DNA of 64,000 bases from CAIYWZ01 sp964497925 (GCA_964497925.1 CAZCFE010000004.1:22956-86955), one strand, 5' to 3'; numbered from the stretch's first letter, positions 17,505 through 27,015 are shown. Numbers and translations are program-made. Notes: a model not told the origin generated them from the sequence alone.

Positions 17505-18733
17505 TTTCTAATAAGGACTTGCGCGAAAAACCCATCTGTTTTTGATTTTAAGGGGCTTAATTTAAGTGTTTCACCTTTTTCAAACTCAGGGTGATCTTTT
17601 AGGAAAATGTCCATTTGTGTGTCATTCTCATCTTCAAATAAGGAGCAGGTTGCATAAATAAGCCATCCTCCAGATTTGACCATTTTATAGGATGCTTCTA
17701 AAATTTCACGTTGCTTTATTAATAGTTCCTTTACGTCTTCTTCTTTGAGTCTCCATTTGGCTTCTGGATTCCTTCTCCATGTTCCACTTCCAGAGCAAGG
17801 AACATCAAGAAGCAAACGATCAACTTTCCCATCTAATCTTTTAACCCATTTATCATTCAAATCAGGACTTAAAAGTCTTTCTTCATGGTTGCATGCCCCT
17901 GCTTTTCTCATGCGAAGTTTGGCTTTATCGAGTCTCCACTGGGCAATATCGGAAAGAATGATTCTTCCTTTATTTTCCATGACAGCGGCCATGGCAAGTG
18001 ATTTCCCTCCGGCTCCTGCGCAAAAATCAACAACTAAATGTCCTGGTTTTGGGTCGGCTAGCTTTGCAACCAATTGTGATCCTTCATCTTGAACCTCTAA
18101 GACGCCTGTTTTAAATAAATGATGATGATAAATAGGCATTCTTTCCTCAAAATAAATTCCCCAAGGAGAAAAAGGGGTGATGTTAGAATGAGGAAAATGA
18201 ACATCTTCTCGTTTAGCTTTAAGTAGATTAACCCTTAAATCAAACCTTGCTTGTTCTTGAAAAGCTAAAATCTCTTTTTCAAAATCGTCTCCAAAGACTT
18301 TTTTAAAATAAGGTTCACTCCATGAGGGGATGTTTAATTTTACATTTTGAGGCATTTGATTTTTCATATATTGATTTTTATGAAAAAAATCAATTGCTTT
18401 TTGTTCATATTTTTCAAACGGGGAAGGGTGATATTTTTGCCCTGAAAAAAATGTCCCAAGGTCTTGAGAGTTGGTTTCCTCAAGTAAAAGTTTCATAATC
18501 ATATGATTTCTTGCATTTGGGTGCATTGAGCATATTTCACACCACCAAGATATCATTCCAAATTTTCGCATGACATCGTATACATGTCCCACGATCTCAC
18601 GTCTATCGTTGGATCCAATGTAGCGTTTGGGCTTAAGGTAGTGATTGACGACTTGGTCCATGGGGGCATTTTTTTCAAAATACACATCGTCTAGAATTTC
18701 AATAGCAGCCTGAATTTGGGCACCTTTAATCAT
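17501..18733 (-). CDS. rsmB: RsmB/NOP-family RNA m5C methyltransferase (410 aa)
   Basis: Transfers a methyl group from SAM to C5 of a cytosine, probably in 16S rRNA (C967 type). The N-terminal NusB-like helical region (residues 1-75, QAAIEILDDVYF) is followed by the SAM-binding fold with VDFCAGAGGKSLAMA. Two catalytic cysteines are in place: Cys313 in DVPCSGSGTWRRNP and Cys363 in YATCSLFEDEN. The N-terminal domain is shorter than in E. coli RsmB. It is overlapped by 4 bp on each side by its operon neighbours. Confidence 0.9.
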   Translation of the reverse strand: MIKGAQIQAAIEILDDVYFEKNAPMDQVVNHYLKPKRYIGSNDRREIVGHVYDVMRKFGMISWWCEICSMHPNARNHMIMKLLLEETNSQDLGTFFSGQKYHPSPFEKYEQKAIDFFHKNQYMKNQMPQNVKLNIPSWSEPYFKKVFGDDFEKEILAFQEQARFDLRVNLLKAKREDVHFPHSNITPFSPWGIYFEERMPIYHHHLFKTGVLEVQDEGSQLVAKLADPKPGHLVVDFCAGAGGKSLAMAAVMENKGRIILSDIAQWRLDKAKLRMRKAGACNHEERLLSPDLNDKWVKRLDGKVDRLLLDVPCSGSGTWRRNPEAKWRLKEEDVKELLIKQREILEASYKMVKSGGWLIYATCSLFEDENDTQMDIFLKDHPEFEKGETLKLSPLKSKTDGFFAQVLIRK

Positions 18734-19284
18734 TTCTTATTTACTCCTTGATGAAAAACACCCCAAACTTCGTGAATTAAAACCCACCCTTTAAGGCCAG
18801 AAACACGAACATAACACCACGGATCTTGAATTTCGGTGATTTGTCCAATAACGCCTTTTTGTAAAGTAGCCCGTATATTTGAATCTCTGTCTGGGCTTGA
18901 CATGAGATTTGATGAGTTTGCGATTACAACTACATGACGCTTACTCGAAAGCATGCCTTTGTTAACCCAGCCTTCTGTGCCTTCAAAATCTCTAATTTTT
19001 CTCCACATGTCGAATTCAGCTACAATTTCAATGGGAAGGGAAACACGTTTATATGTCCAAAGGATTGGATATTGAGCTCCAGGGCCAACACGTACGTTGA
19101 CTTCATCTGATCTAAAGCTTGCAAAGCGCGGCATGGGGAGCCTTCCATCTGGAAGTGTTTGTGAGACCCCTTTTGATAGTGGTTTATAAAATATGAATAC
19201 ATAAATTAAAACAGCAATAAGCAAACCAACAATTCCCATTAGAAATGGGACAGCGAAACGACTTATTTTATCTCTTTCATCCAT
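18730..19284 (-). CDS. Membrane-anchored bacterial SH3-domain protein (184 aa)
   Basis: One N-terminal membrane segment near residues 13-32 is followed by two SH3-like units in the periplasm: RFASFRSDEVNVRVGPGAQYPILW, and later VIANSSNLMSSPDRDSNIR. The first matches the SH3_4-type domain found in many alphaproteobacterial envelope proteins. SH3b domains usually bind cell-wall peptides or protein partners; no catalytic domain is present. First gene of the operon with rsmB and the ABC transporter, linked by a 4-bp overlap. Confidence 0.85.
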   Translation of the reverse strand: MDERDKISRFAVPFLMGIVGLLIAVLIYVFIFYKPLSKGVSQTLPDGRLPMPRFASFRSDEVNVRVGPGAQYPILWTYKRVSLPIEIVAEFDMWRKIRDFEGTEGWVNKGMLSSKRHVVVIANSSNLMSSPDRDSNIRATLQKGVIGQITEIQDPWCYVRVSGLKGWVLIHEVWGVFHQGVNKK

Positions 19285-19321
19285 GATTTGGTTAACTCTT
19301 GATTAAATGTGCTTCAAATGC

Positions 19322-19381
19322 TTTATGTTGATATATTAAGTAAAAAGTTAACATAAAATCAACCTATCTGTCAACATAAAA
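19322..19381. promoter_or_regulatory. Repeated TTTATGTTGA elements at the promoter of the SH3-rsmB operon
   Basis: TTTATGTTGA (19322-19331) is inverted relative to TCAACATAAA (19371-19380). A third related copy, GTTAACATAAAA, is at 19347-19358. On the minus strand a promoter overlaps them: TTGACA (19374-19369), 17-bp spacer and TTAACT (19351-19346). The arrangement suggests an operator for an unknown regulator, though AT-rich sequence gives some repeats by chance. Confidence 0.4.
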
Positions 19382-19404
19382 CCCTACTTTTAACCAGATA
19401 AAGC

Positions 19405-20514
19405 TTATCTCTTAATTGCAACGGCAACAGCTTCTCCGCCACCGATACAAGCAGATGCGATTCCTTTTTGAAGCCCTTTTCGTTCCATTGCATGAAGCAA
19501 GCTTACGATAATTCGTGCTCCTGAGGCTCCAATGGGGTGTCCAAGAGCGCAGGCTCCGCCATTGATGTTCATCTTTTCAGAAGGAATCCCAAGTTCTTTC
19601 ATTGCATACATTGGTACAACGGCAAAAGCTTCATTGACTTCAAACAAATCAACATCTTCAATTTTCCAATTCAAAGATTTTAAAAGCTTTAAAATCGCTC
19701 CTACAGGGGCTTTTGTGAAATCTTGCGGAGCGCATGAAAATTGAGAATGACTAGCAATTTTTCCTCGTGATGTAAGGCCGTGTTTGAAACAGGCTTGCTC
19801 GCTTGCTACAAGAATGCTTGCAGCTCCATCTGCAAGGCCGCTGGATGAGGCTGCTGTGATTGTTCCTCCAAAAGCAGGTTTTAAAAGTGGAATTTTTTCA
19901 ATATTGGATTTAAGGGGAATTTCATCTTGAAAATCTCCAATTATTTCATCTTGAAAATTTGCATTCCTTGCACGCTCAAGTGATTCAATGGCAAATGCAT
20001 CTTGTTCTTGGCGTGTAAAGTTTTGAGAGGATGCTAATTGTTCTGCAAGAATACCCATGGATATACCCCCTAAATTTGCGTCCTCAAGGCCATCAAGCAA
20101 CATATGGTCCAATATCTGGCCGTGACCAAAACGATAGCCCTGACGGGCTTTTTTAAGCAAATAAGGACTGTTGCTCATGCTTTCCATACCGCCTGCTAAA
20201 ATAAAATCAGCTTGACCAAGAGTGATTTGATCGGTTGCCATCATCACAGCCTTCATTCCAGAGCCGCATACTTTGTTTATCGTAAGAGCAGGAGTTGAGT
20301 CTAAAAGCCCCGCTTTAATGGCGGCTTGTCTTGCAGGGGCTTGGCCAAGTCCGGCCGATAAAACGCATCCCATAATAACTTCATCGATAAGATCTGGATT
20401 AATGTTTCCAAGAGTTGCTTTTAGTGTTGTTGCGCCAAGATCGGTTGCGGAAATATCTTTTAATCCCCCTTGAAAAGCACCGATATGCGTTCTTGTTGCG
20501 TGAATGATATGCAT
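19405..20514 (-). CDS. Acetyl-CoA C-acetyltransferase (thiolase, 369 aa)
   Basis: Condenses or cleaves acetoacetyl-CoA. The active-site Cys83 is in KVCGSGMKAV, the GHPIGASG motif carries the catalytic His, and the second Cys is in ACIGGGEAVA near the C-terminus. The N-terminus (IGAFQGGL) is slightly shorter than usual because biosynthetic thiolases often have a few more residues before RTPIG; here it reads RTHIG. The start directly follows the lolA TAA. It could serve acetoacetyl-CoA or polyhydroxybutyrate metabolism; no phaB or phaC is seen nearby. Confidence 0.93.
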   Translation of the reverse strand: MHIIHATRTHIGAFQGGLKDISATDLGATTLKATLGNINPDLIDEVIMGCVLSAGLGQAPARQAAIKAGLLDSTPALTINKVCGSGMKAVMMATDQITLGQADFILAGGMESMSNSPYLLKKARQGYRFGHGQILDHMLLDGLEDANLGGISMGILAEQLASSQNFTRQEQDAFAIESLERARNANFQDEIIGDFQDEIPLKSNIEKIPLLKPAFGGTITAASSSGLADGAASILVASEQACFKHGLTSRGKIASHSQFSCAPQDFTKAPVGAILKLLKSLNWKIEDVDLFEVNEAFAVVPMYAMKELGIPSEKMNINGGACALGHPIGASGARIIVSLLHAMERKGLQKGIASACIGGGEAVAVAIKR

Positions 20515-21126
20515 TTAATTGCTCCTTTCAAAAGTTTCATTTTTAGGCACCACAAAAAGAGCATCTGAAAAATTTCCACCTTTTTCAATATTATTTAGCC
20601 TGACTCTTACCACATTTCCTCTTCCATCAACAGCGACCCATTCGGCCAGTTCTAAGGGGCTTTTTGAAAAGATGAATGTAATGGTTCCTGCTTCCATTGC
20701 ATCACGTTTGGTCATAGAGATTTTAAGTAAATTCCCAGTTTCTTCTATATTTTTAACATCAGATTCGTCAAAAGAGAATTTTTCTCTTAGCATCAGCTCT
20801 GCAGGAGAGGACGATAGAGGAATGTGACTAGATTGTTTCATCTCTTTGTCGTAATTGACCATCCATGTGCCATCACTGATGATCAAAAGTGGAGATGTTG
20901 CGCCGTAGTCAGCCCGCATCTTTCCTGGTTTTTGAATATAAAGCGTACCGCTCATCATATTATCTTGATTGCTTGTTTGTAAAAAAGATGCTTTTAATGA
21001 TTTTATGCCATTAAAATAATTTTGAACAGTTGCAAGGCGAGAATCTTTGTTGAAATCCGCTTTGGAAGAGGGATCTGAGCTGAAAGAACAGAAAGAAAAC
21101 ATCATGAAAAATAAAAAAATATACAT
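20515..21126 (-). CDS. lolA: Outer-membrane lipoprotein carrier LolA (203 aa)
   Basis: Periplasmic chaperone that carries lipoproteins from LolCDE to the outer membrane. The hydrophobic N-terminus (MYIFLFFMMFSFCSF) serves as signal peptide, although it lacks the usual Lys/Arg. Family sequence follows: VQNYFNGIKSLKASFLQ, GTLYIQKPGKMRADYG and ISDGTWMVNYDKE. An AAGGT lies 6-7 bp before the ATG. The window also holds several predicted lipoproteins that would use this carrier. It abuts the thiolase gene downstream. Confidence 0.92.
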   Translation of the reverse strand: MYIFLFFMMFSFCSFSSDPSSKADFNKDSRLATVQNYFNGIKSLKASFLQTSNQDNMMSGTLYIQKPGKMRADYGATSPLLIISDGTWMVNYDKEMKQSSHIPLSSSPAELMLREKFSFDESDVKNIEETGNLLKISMTKRDAMEAGTITFIFSKSPLELAEWVAVDGRGNVVRVRLNNIEKGGNFSDALFVVPKNETFERSN

Positions 21127-21225
21127 TAAAACTACCTTTGATTAAAAAAACTTTGTTATTCATATCAAATTTTACTTGCATATACAACAAACTTTCGTTA
21201 TTAAAGAAGCACGACACACGCAAAT

Positions 21226-21301
21226 GGGTGATTAGCTCAGCTGGGAGAGCATCTCGTTTACACCGAGAGGGTCGGCGGTTCGATCCCGTCATCACCCACC
21301 A
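21226..21301 (+). tRNA. tRNA-Val (TAC)
   Basis: The acceptor GGGTGAT pairs with ATCACCC. The D arm is AGCTCAGCTGGGAGAGC. The anticodon stem TCTCG/CGAGA holds loop TTTACAC with anticodon TAC at 21259-21261. The T arm has GGTTCGATCCC. Discriminator A is at 21298 and CCA is encoded (21299-21301). Confidence 0.97.
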
Positions 21302-21348
21302 TTTCTTGAAATCATTAAACTCAGTAAATAATTTTTTAGCTCCCTGAT

Positions 21349-21377
21349 TTGACTTTTATCTTTTTTTGTGATTGAAT
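21349..21377 (+). promoter_or_regulatory. Promoter of the solute-binding protein gene
   Basis: TTGACT (21349-21354), 17-bp spacer and TTGAAT (21372-21377) lie 35 bp before the ATG. The -35 is near consensus and the -10 matches at four of six positions. Confidence 0.5.
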
Positions 21378-21412
21378 AACTGTGGTTTTAACAAAATAGG
21401 AGACAGACCACA

Positions 21413-22216
21413 ATGAAAAATATACTTTTAGGCTTAATCGCGACACTTGCATTAACGCATAGCGATACTTCTTACGCAGCAGGCGCGCCGGTTAATTCTG
21501 GATTTAGGCCAAAACCCCCTTATTATATGGCCGATGGATCAGGAATTGATGCTGAAAGTGCTGCAGCTGTTTTTAAGAAAATGGGCAAAGATGTTGCCTA
21601 TCCTGCAAAAAAAGACAACTGGGAACAAGTTTTAGCAGATCTTCGCGCAGGTACAGTTGATTTTATGGGAGATGCAAGCATTAAAGAACCAGAAGCAAAG
21701 TTTGTGTTTAGTGCTCCTTACAGAGATTTGGAATATAAGGTTTTAAGCAAGAAAGATAAACCATCATCATTTACAAGTGATGTGGAGTTTATTGCTCATG
21801 TTGCAAAAACACCAGGCCTTAAAATTGGGTTTGTTGACACGGTCAGCTATTCAGCTGCTTTTGATGGGTTTACAAAAGGCGCAACAGCAACATTTGTTGG
21901 AAAAAAGTCTTTTAAAGAGCTTGTTCAAGATGTGATGGATGGTAAGACTGATTATGCAATCGTGGATGCAGCACATGCTGATTGTTATATTTCAAGCTCA
22001 GCAACAGGAAATATGGCCGATTATAATTTGGCAGATATTAAAATCAAAGTTGCACGTGCTTTTGTGTTTAATAAAGATCGTTTGGCCGCTCAAAACATTA
22101 AAATTGAAGATGTGAACAAGGCAATTGAAGATGCCAAGGCTGATATTAAAGTAGCTTTGGATAAACCAGGTAGATGTGCTAAGGTTGCTGTAGCCGCAAC
22201 TACGCCTGCAAAGTAA
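21413..22216 (+). CDS. Periplasmic solute-binding protein, family 3-like (267 aa)
   Basis: A signal peptide ending SYAAG is followed by a type II periplasmic-binding fold: the region YYMADGSGIDAESAAAVFKKMGKDVAY, then WEQVLADLRAGTVDFMGDASI and a FSAPYRDLEYKVL segment. These are characteristic positions of SBP family 3 (amino-acid receptors). It has no neighbouring permease or ATPase, so it may serve a distant transporter or act as a sensor. It has its own promoter and a strong terminator, so it is monocistronic. The C-terminal Cys (GRCAKVAVA) and an internal Cys (ADCYISS) could form a disulfide. Confidence 0.82.
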   Translation: MKNILLGLIATLALTHSDTSYAAGAPVNSGFRPKPPYYMADGSGIDAESAAAVFKKMGKDVAYPAKKDNWEQVLADLRAGTVDFMGDASIKEPEAKFVFSAPYRDLEYKVLSKKDKPSSFTSDVEFIAHVAKTPGLKIGFVDTVSYSAAFDGFTKGATATFVGKKSFKELVQDVMDGKTDYAIVDAAHADCYISSSATGNMADYNLADIKIKVARAFVFNKDRLAAQNIKIEDVNKAIEDAKADIKVALDKPGRCAKVAVAATTPAK

Positions 22217-22234
22217 TTAATCCACTCTTTCGAG

Positions 22235-22275
22235 CTCACACCTTGATTATGACAAGGTGTGAGTTTTTATTATCT
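22235..22275 (+). terminator. Rho-independent terminator of the solute-binding protein gene
   Basis: A perfect 11-bp stem (CTCACACCTTG / CAAGGTGTGAG) with a 7-nt loop is followed directly by TTTTTATTATCTT. It lies 19 bp after the stop. Confidence 0.95.
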
Positions 22276-22283
22276 TAATGCCC

Positions 22284-25200
22284 TTATAAATCTTGGACTG
22301 CTTTTAGGTAACCATTGATCAGATCAATTCCTAAAGAACCATTACGAATGTATTCTTTTTGAAACTCTGAAAAATAGCTTCTTACTCCAAGGTCTAAGAA
22401 AAGTCGGTCCATAAGAAAACTTTTTTCTGCATCTGTATCATAGACACTTGCAAGAGATTCTCCAGGCTGAATGAAAGGTGTCCAATCTTGAGTTTTGACA
22501 TGATTCAAAAAATAGCTTATCACTTCATTTCCTATAAGTTGCCCAGCAAAATCAGGGTCAGTTTTTGAAAAAATCTCTTGGGTTAAAGATGTTTCTTGTC
22601 GATTATCAAAAAAAGTCACCATAAAGTTTTTTAATTGTCTTATATGCGCATCTAAGAGATAGCGTGCTTCAGTATCAAAGCGTTTTTCTGTCTTTTTAAG
22701 AAGTGGAAGTAGGGAATCTATTATTCCACCAAAAGCACCAGTTCCGCAGTTGAGTATAGCTTCAGGACTGCCTAATCCATTTATGAACGATGACATCATG
22801 ATGATATATTCTTCATTTTCAGGATCACGGATGATTCTGTTAAAGACAAGTTCAAGAATTCTTCCAAAAATTAAATCAGATTTATCTTTTTCTTTAACTG
22901 TGATTTCATGTTGGAAAGCTTTTTTACTCCATAAATTTCCCCATGCGCCAATGGTAGATTCAGGATTTTGCATGCAGCTTTCGATCATCTGAAGGTGTTG
23001 AAGAGCTGTTTCCAAAACATCTTGAGGAAGACGGATTGCTATTTGATTTTCTTTATCCACCAGAGTTTTTATCTGTTCTTCATTCATAGTATTTTGAGTT
23101 TGTTTTATCTTTTGAAGCTTAGTGATATGCACCCTGATCGCATCGATCAATTCTTGGCTTGATAAATTTGTTTCTGGCTCTTGCTCAACAAGTCCTTGTA
23201 AAATTATATTTTCTGAACTTGTTTTGGTTCCATTATGAACATTTTCATAATTAAAAGATTGATCTAAAGCAATATAAGTTTGTTCAAAGTCAATATTTCT
23301 ACCAAGAAGCTCGATAAAAGGATCAATGTCGGTATGATCTTTTATTAATAGAAGATTTCTGATCGCTTCACGTCTTTCTTGAAGCCTTAACGAGACAAAA
23401 TCTGGATTTAAAATTTCTTGTTTGAGAAGAGAATAGCCATTTCTTAGAATGTCATTAAACTCTTGTGTTCTTGGGCAAGATATTAAATTTTCTAATAATA
23501 TTCTTTTAACTTTGCTTTTGGTTCTGGGGTTTTGAGCAATTTCTAAAACAAGGTTAGCCAATTCTCTTTTTAAAAGATCATTTTGCATTTCAAATAGAAA
23601 TGAAGAAATATCGCAAAATTGTTCGTGTGTTATAGCTCCAGCTCTTATGCTCTCTAATGTCTGAAATCCGATTTCAGATTGAGTTTCTTGAGAGAGAAGG
23701 TATATTTTTTTGAAGTACGGAATTCTGCTTTCCCAATTCAAGCTTGCATTGTTTGCCATATCGGCGATGAATCTTTTAAGATTATTGCGCTGGTCTTCAT
23801 TTTGCGTTGTAAGTAGATAGCCTATAGTATCACAAAATTGAAAATGTGTTATAGAGCCTTCAATTGTTGTGTCTAGAAAAAAAGATATCATTCTGTCTTG
23901 CGTGTTTGGTCCAAAAACTGCAAAATTACTCATATATAAGACTTTTGTTTCCCAATCTAAAATCGGATTTGTAATATAGTCAATTACAAATGTTTCCAGA
24001 TCTTGTATTTTTGTTCCATTATTATTGATTAATAAATATTTCATAATTGTTGCGAATTGTATATGTGAAATAGTTCCAGAAGTTATGCTTTCGAGCATAA
24101 ACGTTATAATTTTATCTTGTGCTTCAGGTGAGAAAGATCGAAACAGTTCCATGTATAAACCTTTATCATATAAAGAAATATCTGAACTTATTATTATATT
24201 TACAATAAAGTTCTGGACGTCTTCTCGTTGAGTTAGGAAATTTGCAATTTTTAAAAATTGCGCATGCGTCATATTTCCTTCACGCATACTTGTTAAAATG
24301 AAAGTTGTTAGTTCATCTTGCGTGACCGATGTGAGTGCTCGAAAATTATCCATGTATAAGGACTTGGCTCCAAAATCTAAGTTTGGGTTCTTAATAGAAT
24401 TGACGATGAGCCTCTCTAATTCTTGTTTTTTTGTGCCATGATTATCCTCAAGTAAAAATCTGATGATTTTTGCAAGATGTACATGTGAGATAGCTCCAGA
24501 AATTGATGTTTCTATAATAAATGTTACAATATTATCTTGCATAGCTGGTGTGAGGAAACAGAATTGATACATATACAATAATTTCTCATCCCAGCTTAAC
24601 TCAGAAGATTGGATTTTTTCTAAAAATGCAGTTTGGATTTGAGTTTTTAGTTCTTCGTTTTTAAGAGTATTTGCCAAACGTTCCATGCTGAAACTTAATG
24701 TTATTTGATTATGATTATAAAGCTTCAATTTTAAGAATTCTTGCAATAACCCCTCTCCCATTTTTGTTGTTATAGGATTGGCGAGCAGGTTTTCTAAAGT
24801 GTGAAAATCATGATTATCAGGGTCTGTTAAACTTTTCATGAGTGCATATTGAAATTCTAGCATCATTTCACTGTCTATCGAAGTTGGATCAAAGATTATA
24901 AGATTTTCGAATAAATCTATTTTTTCTCTTTCTGGGATTGCCTGATTTAAAACATATTCTCTTATGATCGGATCAACAAAACGTCCTTGCTCTAAAGGAA
25001 GAATTCCTTTGATGATTCTAGCATGAGATATATCGGCTCTAATTAACTGTGTGAGTAAATCAATAGCACTTGAATAAAAAGATGAATCGCTCAATAAAAT
25101 CTTAAGAAGCATTATTTTCTCGAATGGACTCATTTCCTGAGAATAGATTTCTCTTGCATGTTTGAGCGCGAAAATTTGATCTTCCGAAGTGCCCAGCTGT

Positions 25201-26060
25201 GCCATTATAGTTAAAAACCCCGAAGACGCACCTTTCAAAGATAGAGGAGAAGCAGTCAATAGCTCTTTAAATCTATCTTTTATAATATCCAGGCTGGAAT
25301 TTAAGCTAACAGAGAAAATGATTCCCATTAAACGATTATCTGAAGAAGACAGAGCATGATCCATTAAACTTAAAACAATGTTTTTCGCAAAGTCTTTGAT
25401 TGTTAAATCATCAGAATATGTTTGCCAAATTATTTTGAAAAAATTGTTGTAATTGTTTGTCATATCATCTTCATGGGTTATTTTTTCAAGAATCGATTCA
25501 GGAGTAATTCCAGAAATTTCAACTTTTGATAAAAAGTCATTTTTTTTTGATGAGAGAGAAATAATTTGAAAGAATGGCATCTTCATTTTTAGCTCGGTTT
25601 TATTATCAGTTATGGCTTCCCAAAGTATTTCTTGTAACCTTGGCTCTAATTCATCAAACTGTAATGCAATATCTTTTATTTTTTCTGGAGATGCCATTTC
25701 TTTGATAATATTTCGAATCCATATTTCCATTTCTTTTGTGTGGCCATGATTTTCTCGTGTAATCGTTCTTGCTGCAAAATCAAGAGAAAATGTTGGAACT
25801 CCTAATTCTAGACCTGGGATATGTCGAAGATCTTCTTTGTTGATAACTGGATTTGGAGTAATCCCATTTATCTCATGTCCATCAATTACTATGGGACCAT
25901 TAATAATTGCCACGCCACCTAATACGTCATGTGCTATCTGTTGTGCACCCATTTCTGCCGCAACAGGTCTGTTTTCTTCTCCTGGAATTTCTTCCATTCC
26001 AAATAGGGAAACTTTGGATATAACGAGCGAGCTTAAAAATATAGTTTTTAATTTTTTCAT
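22284..26060 (-). CDS. Large exported helical-repeat protein (1258 aa), function unknown
   Basis: Not recognised. A signal peptide (MKKLKTIFLSSLVISKVSLFG) leads into an almost wholly helical, acidic protein with no further membrane segment. Residues about 487-846 consist of five tandem repeats of 73, 67, 73, 73 and 73 residues. The repeat pattern is L-x-W/F-x-x-K-x-L-Y-M near the start, Q-D-x-I-x-x-F near position 21-27, G-x-I-x-H near 35-39 and N-P at the end. The regions before and after are also helical and may hold degenerate repeats. The fold is probably an alpha-solenoid used for protein binding. It stands alone between two convergent or unrelated units and is by far the longest gene here. 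An effector or envelope scaffold role is inference. Confidence 0.8.
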   Translation of the reverse strand: MKKLKTIFLSSLVISKVSLFGMEEIPGEENRPVAAEMGAQQIAHDVLGGVAIINGPIVIDGHEINGITPNPVINKEDLRHIPGLELGVPTFSLDFAARTITRENHGHTKEMEIWIRNIIKEMASPEKIKDIALQFDELEPRLQEILWEAITDNKTELKMKMPFFQIISLSSKKNDFLSKVEISGITPESILEKITHEDDMTNNYNNFFKIIWQTYSDDLTIKDFAKNIVLSLMDHALSSSDNRLMGIIFSVSLNSSLDIIKDRFKELLTASPLSLKGASSGFLTIMAQLGTSEDQIFALKHAREIYSQEMSPFEKIMLLKILLSDSSFYSSAIDLLTQLIRADISHARIIKGILPLEQGRFVDPIIREYVLNQAIPEREKIDLFENLIIFDPTSIDSEMMLEFQYALMKSLTDPDNHDFHTLENLLANPITTKMGEGLLQEFLKLKLYNHNQITLSFSMERLANTLKNEELKTQIQTAFLEKIQSSELSWDEKLLYMYQFCFLTPAMQDNIVTFIIETSISGAISHVHLAKIIRFLLEDNHGTKKQELERLIVNSIKNPNLDFGAKSLYMDNFRALTSVTQDELTTFILTSMREGNMTHAQFLKIANFLTQREDVQNFIVNIIISSDISLYDKGLYMELFRSFSPEAQDKIITFMLESITSGTISHIQFATIMKYLLINNNGTKIQDLETFVIDYITNPILDWETKVLYMSNFAVFGPNTQDRMISFFLDTTIEGSITHFQFCDTIGYLLTTQNEDQRNNLKRFIADMANNASLNWESRIPYFKKIYLLSQETQSEIGFQTLESIRAGAITHEQFCDISSFLFEMQNDLLKRELANLVLEIAQNPRTKSKVKRILLENLISCPRTQEFNDILRNGYSLLKQEILNPDFVSLRLQERREAIRNLLLIKDHTDIDPFIELLGRNIDFEQTYIALDQSFNYENVHNGTKTSSENIILQGLVEQEPETNLSSQELIDAIRVHITKLQKIKQTQNTMNEEQIKTLVDKENQIAIRLPQDVLETALQHLQMIESCMQNPESTIGAWGNLWSKKAFQHEITVKEKDKSDLIFGRILELVFNRIIRDPENEEYIIMMSSFINGLGSPEAILNCGTGAFGGIIDSLLPLLKKTEKRFDTEARYLLDAHIRQLKNFMVTFFDNRQETSLTQEIFSKTDPDFAGQLIGNEVISYFLNHVKTQDWTPFIQPGESLASVYDTDAEKSFLMDRLFLDLGVRSYFSEFQKEYIRNGSLGIDLINGYLKAVQDL

Positions 26061-26075
26061 AACATAAGTCTTTTC

Positions 26076-26102
26076 TTAAAATAGCTCTATATTCATATAG
26101 AG
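26076..26102 (-). terminator. Possible terminator after lipA
   Basis: CTCTATA (26085-26091) pairs with TATAGAG (26096-26102) around a 4-nt loop. Read on the minus strand downstream of lipA, it is followed by a short CTATTTT tract. The stem is AT-rich and weak, and it also lies in the leader of the large repeat-protein gene. Confidence 0.3.
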
Positions 26103-26134
26103 TTTTTATCTTTATTATTCACGAGGAAAATAGC

Positions 26135-27004
26135 TTACTTTTCTTGATTCCTTAACTGCCTTAACTTTTCAAAATCGCTATCCGCATGATAAGATGATCT
26201 GGTAAGAGGAGAGCTTGCGATCATTGAGAATCCTTTTCCTCTTCCCATTTTTGCGTAATCTTCAAATTCTTCTGGTGGAACATAACGCATAACTTCATGA
26301 TGCGTTGGAGTTGGTTGAAGATATTGACCAATGGTCATGAAATCCACGTTTGCGCTTCGCAGGTCATCCATCACTTGATAGATTTCCGGTTTTTCTTCAC
26401 CAAGTCCTACCATGATCCCTGATTTTGTGAAAATTTCAGGATCAAGTTCTTTCACCCGCTTTAAAAGCCATAAAGATTGGAAGTAACGCGCGCCTGGACG
26501 AACTGAAGCGTATAGTCTTGGAACGGTTTCAAGATTGTGATTGTAAACATCAGGTTTTGCTGCCACAACAGTTTCAACAGCACCTTCTTTGCGTAAAAAA
26601 TCAGGCGTGAGAATTTCAATTGTGCTTCCTGGAGAGTGGATTCTGATTTGCTTGATGACATTTGCAAAATGCTGTGCTCCGCCATCATCTAAATCATCTC
26701 GGTCAACAGAGGTAATGACGACGTGTTTAAGATTCATGGCTTTAACGGCCAATGCCACGCGTTCTGGTTCATGAGGGTCAAGTAAATCAGGTCTTCCTGT
26801 TGCAACATTGCAAAACCTGCACGCTCTTGTGCAAACGCTTCCCAAAATCATAAAAGTTGCATGTTTTTTTGTCCAGCATTCACCAATATTTGGGCAAGCT
26901 GCTTCTTCACAAACAGTTTTAAGTTTTAATCCTCGCACAAGATCCAGGGTTTCGTGATATCCTTGTGATTGGGGAGCTTTGACTCTGATCCAGCTTGGTT
27001 TCAT
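26135..27004 (-). CDS. lipA: Lipoyl synthase (289 aa)
   Basis: Radical SAM enzyme that inserts two sulfurs into the octanoyl chain on lipoyl domains. The auxiliary cluster cysteines are C32, C37 and C43 (CEEAACPNIGEC). The radical SAM cysteines are C58, C62 and C65 (CTRACRFC). The C-terminal RSSY carries the conserved Ser. Length and motifs are complete. It is 11 bp downstream of lpdA, which encodes the E3 enzyme of the lipoyl-dependent dehydrogenases, a logical pairing. Confidence 0.97.
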   Translation of the reverse strand: MKPSWIRVKAPQSQGYHETLDLVRGLKLKTVCEEAACPNIGECWTKKHATFMILGSVCTRACRFCNVATGRPDLLDPHEPERVALAVKAMNLKHVVITSVDRDDLDDGGAQHFANVIKQIRIHSPGSTIEILTPDFLRKEGAVETVVAAKPDVYNHNLETVPRLYASVRPGARYFQSLWLLKRVKELDPEIFTKSGIMVGLGEEKPEIYQVMDDLRSANVDFMTIGQYLQPTPTHHEVMRYVPPEEFEDYAKMGRGKGFSMIASSPLTRSSYHADSDFEKLRQLRNQEK

Positions 27005-27015
27005 GATTTTATACC

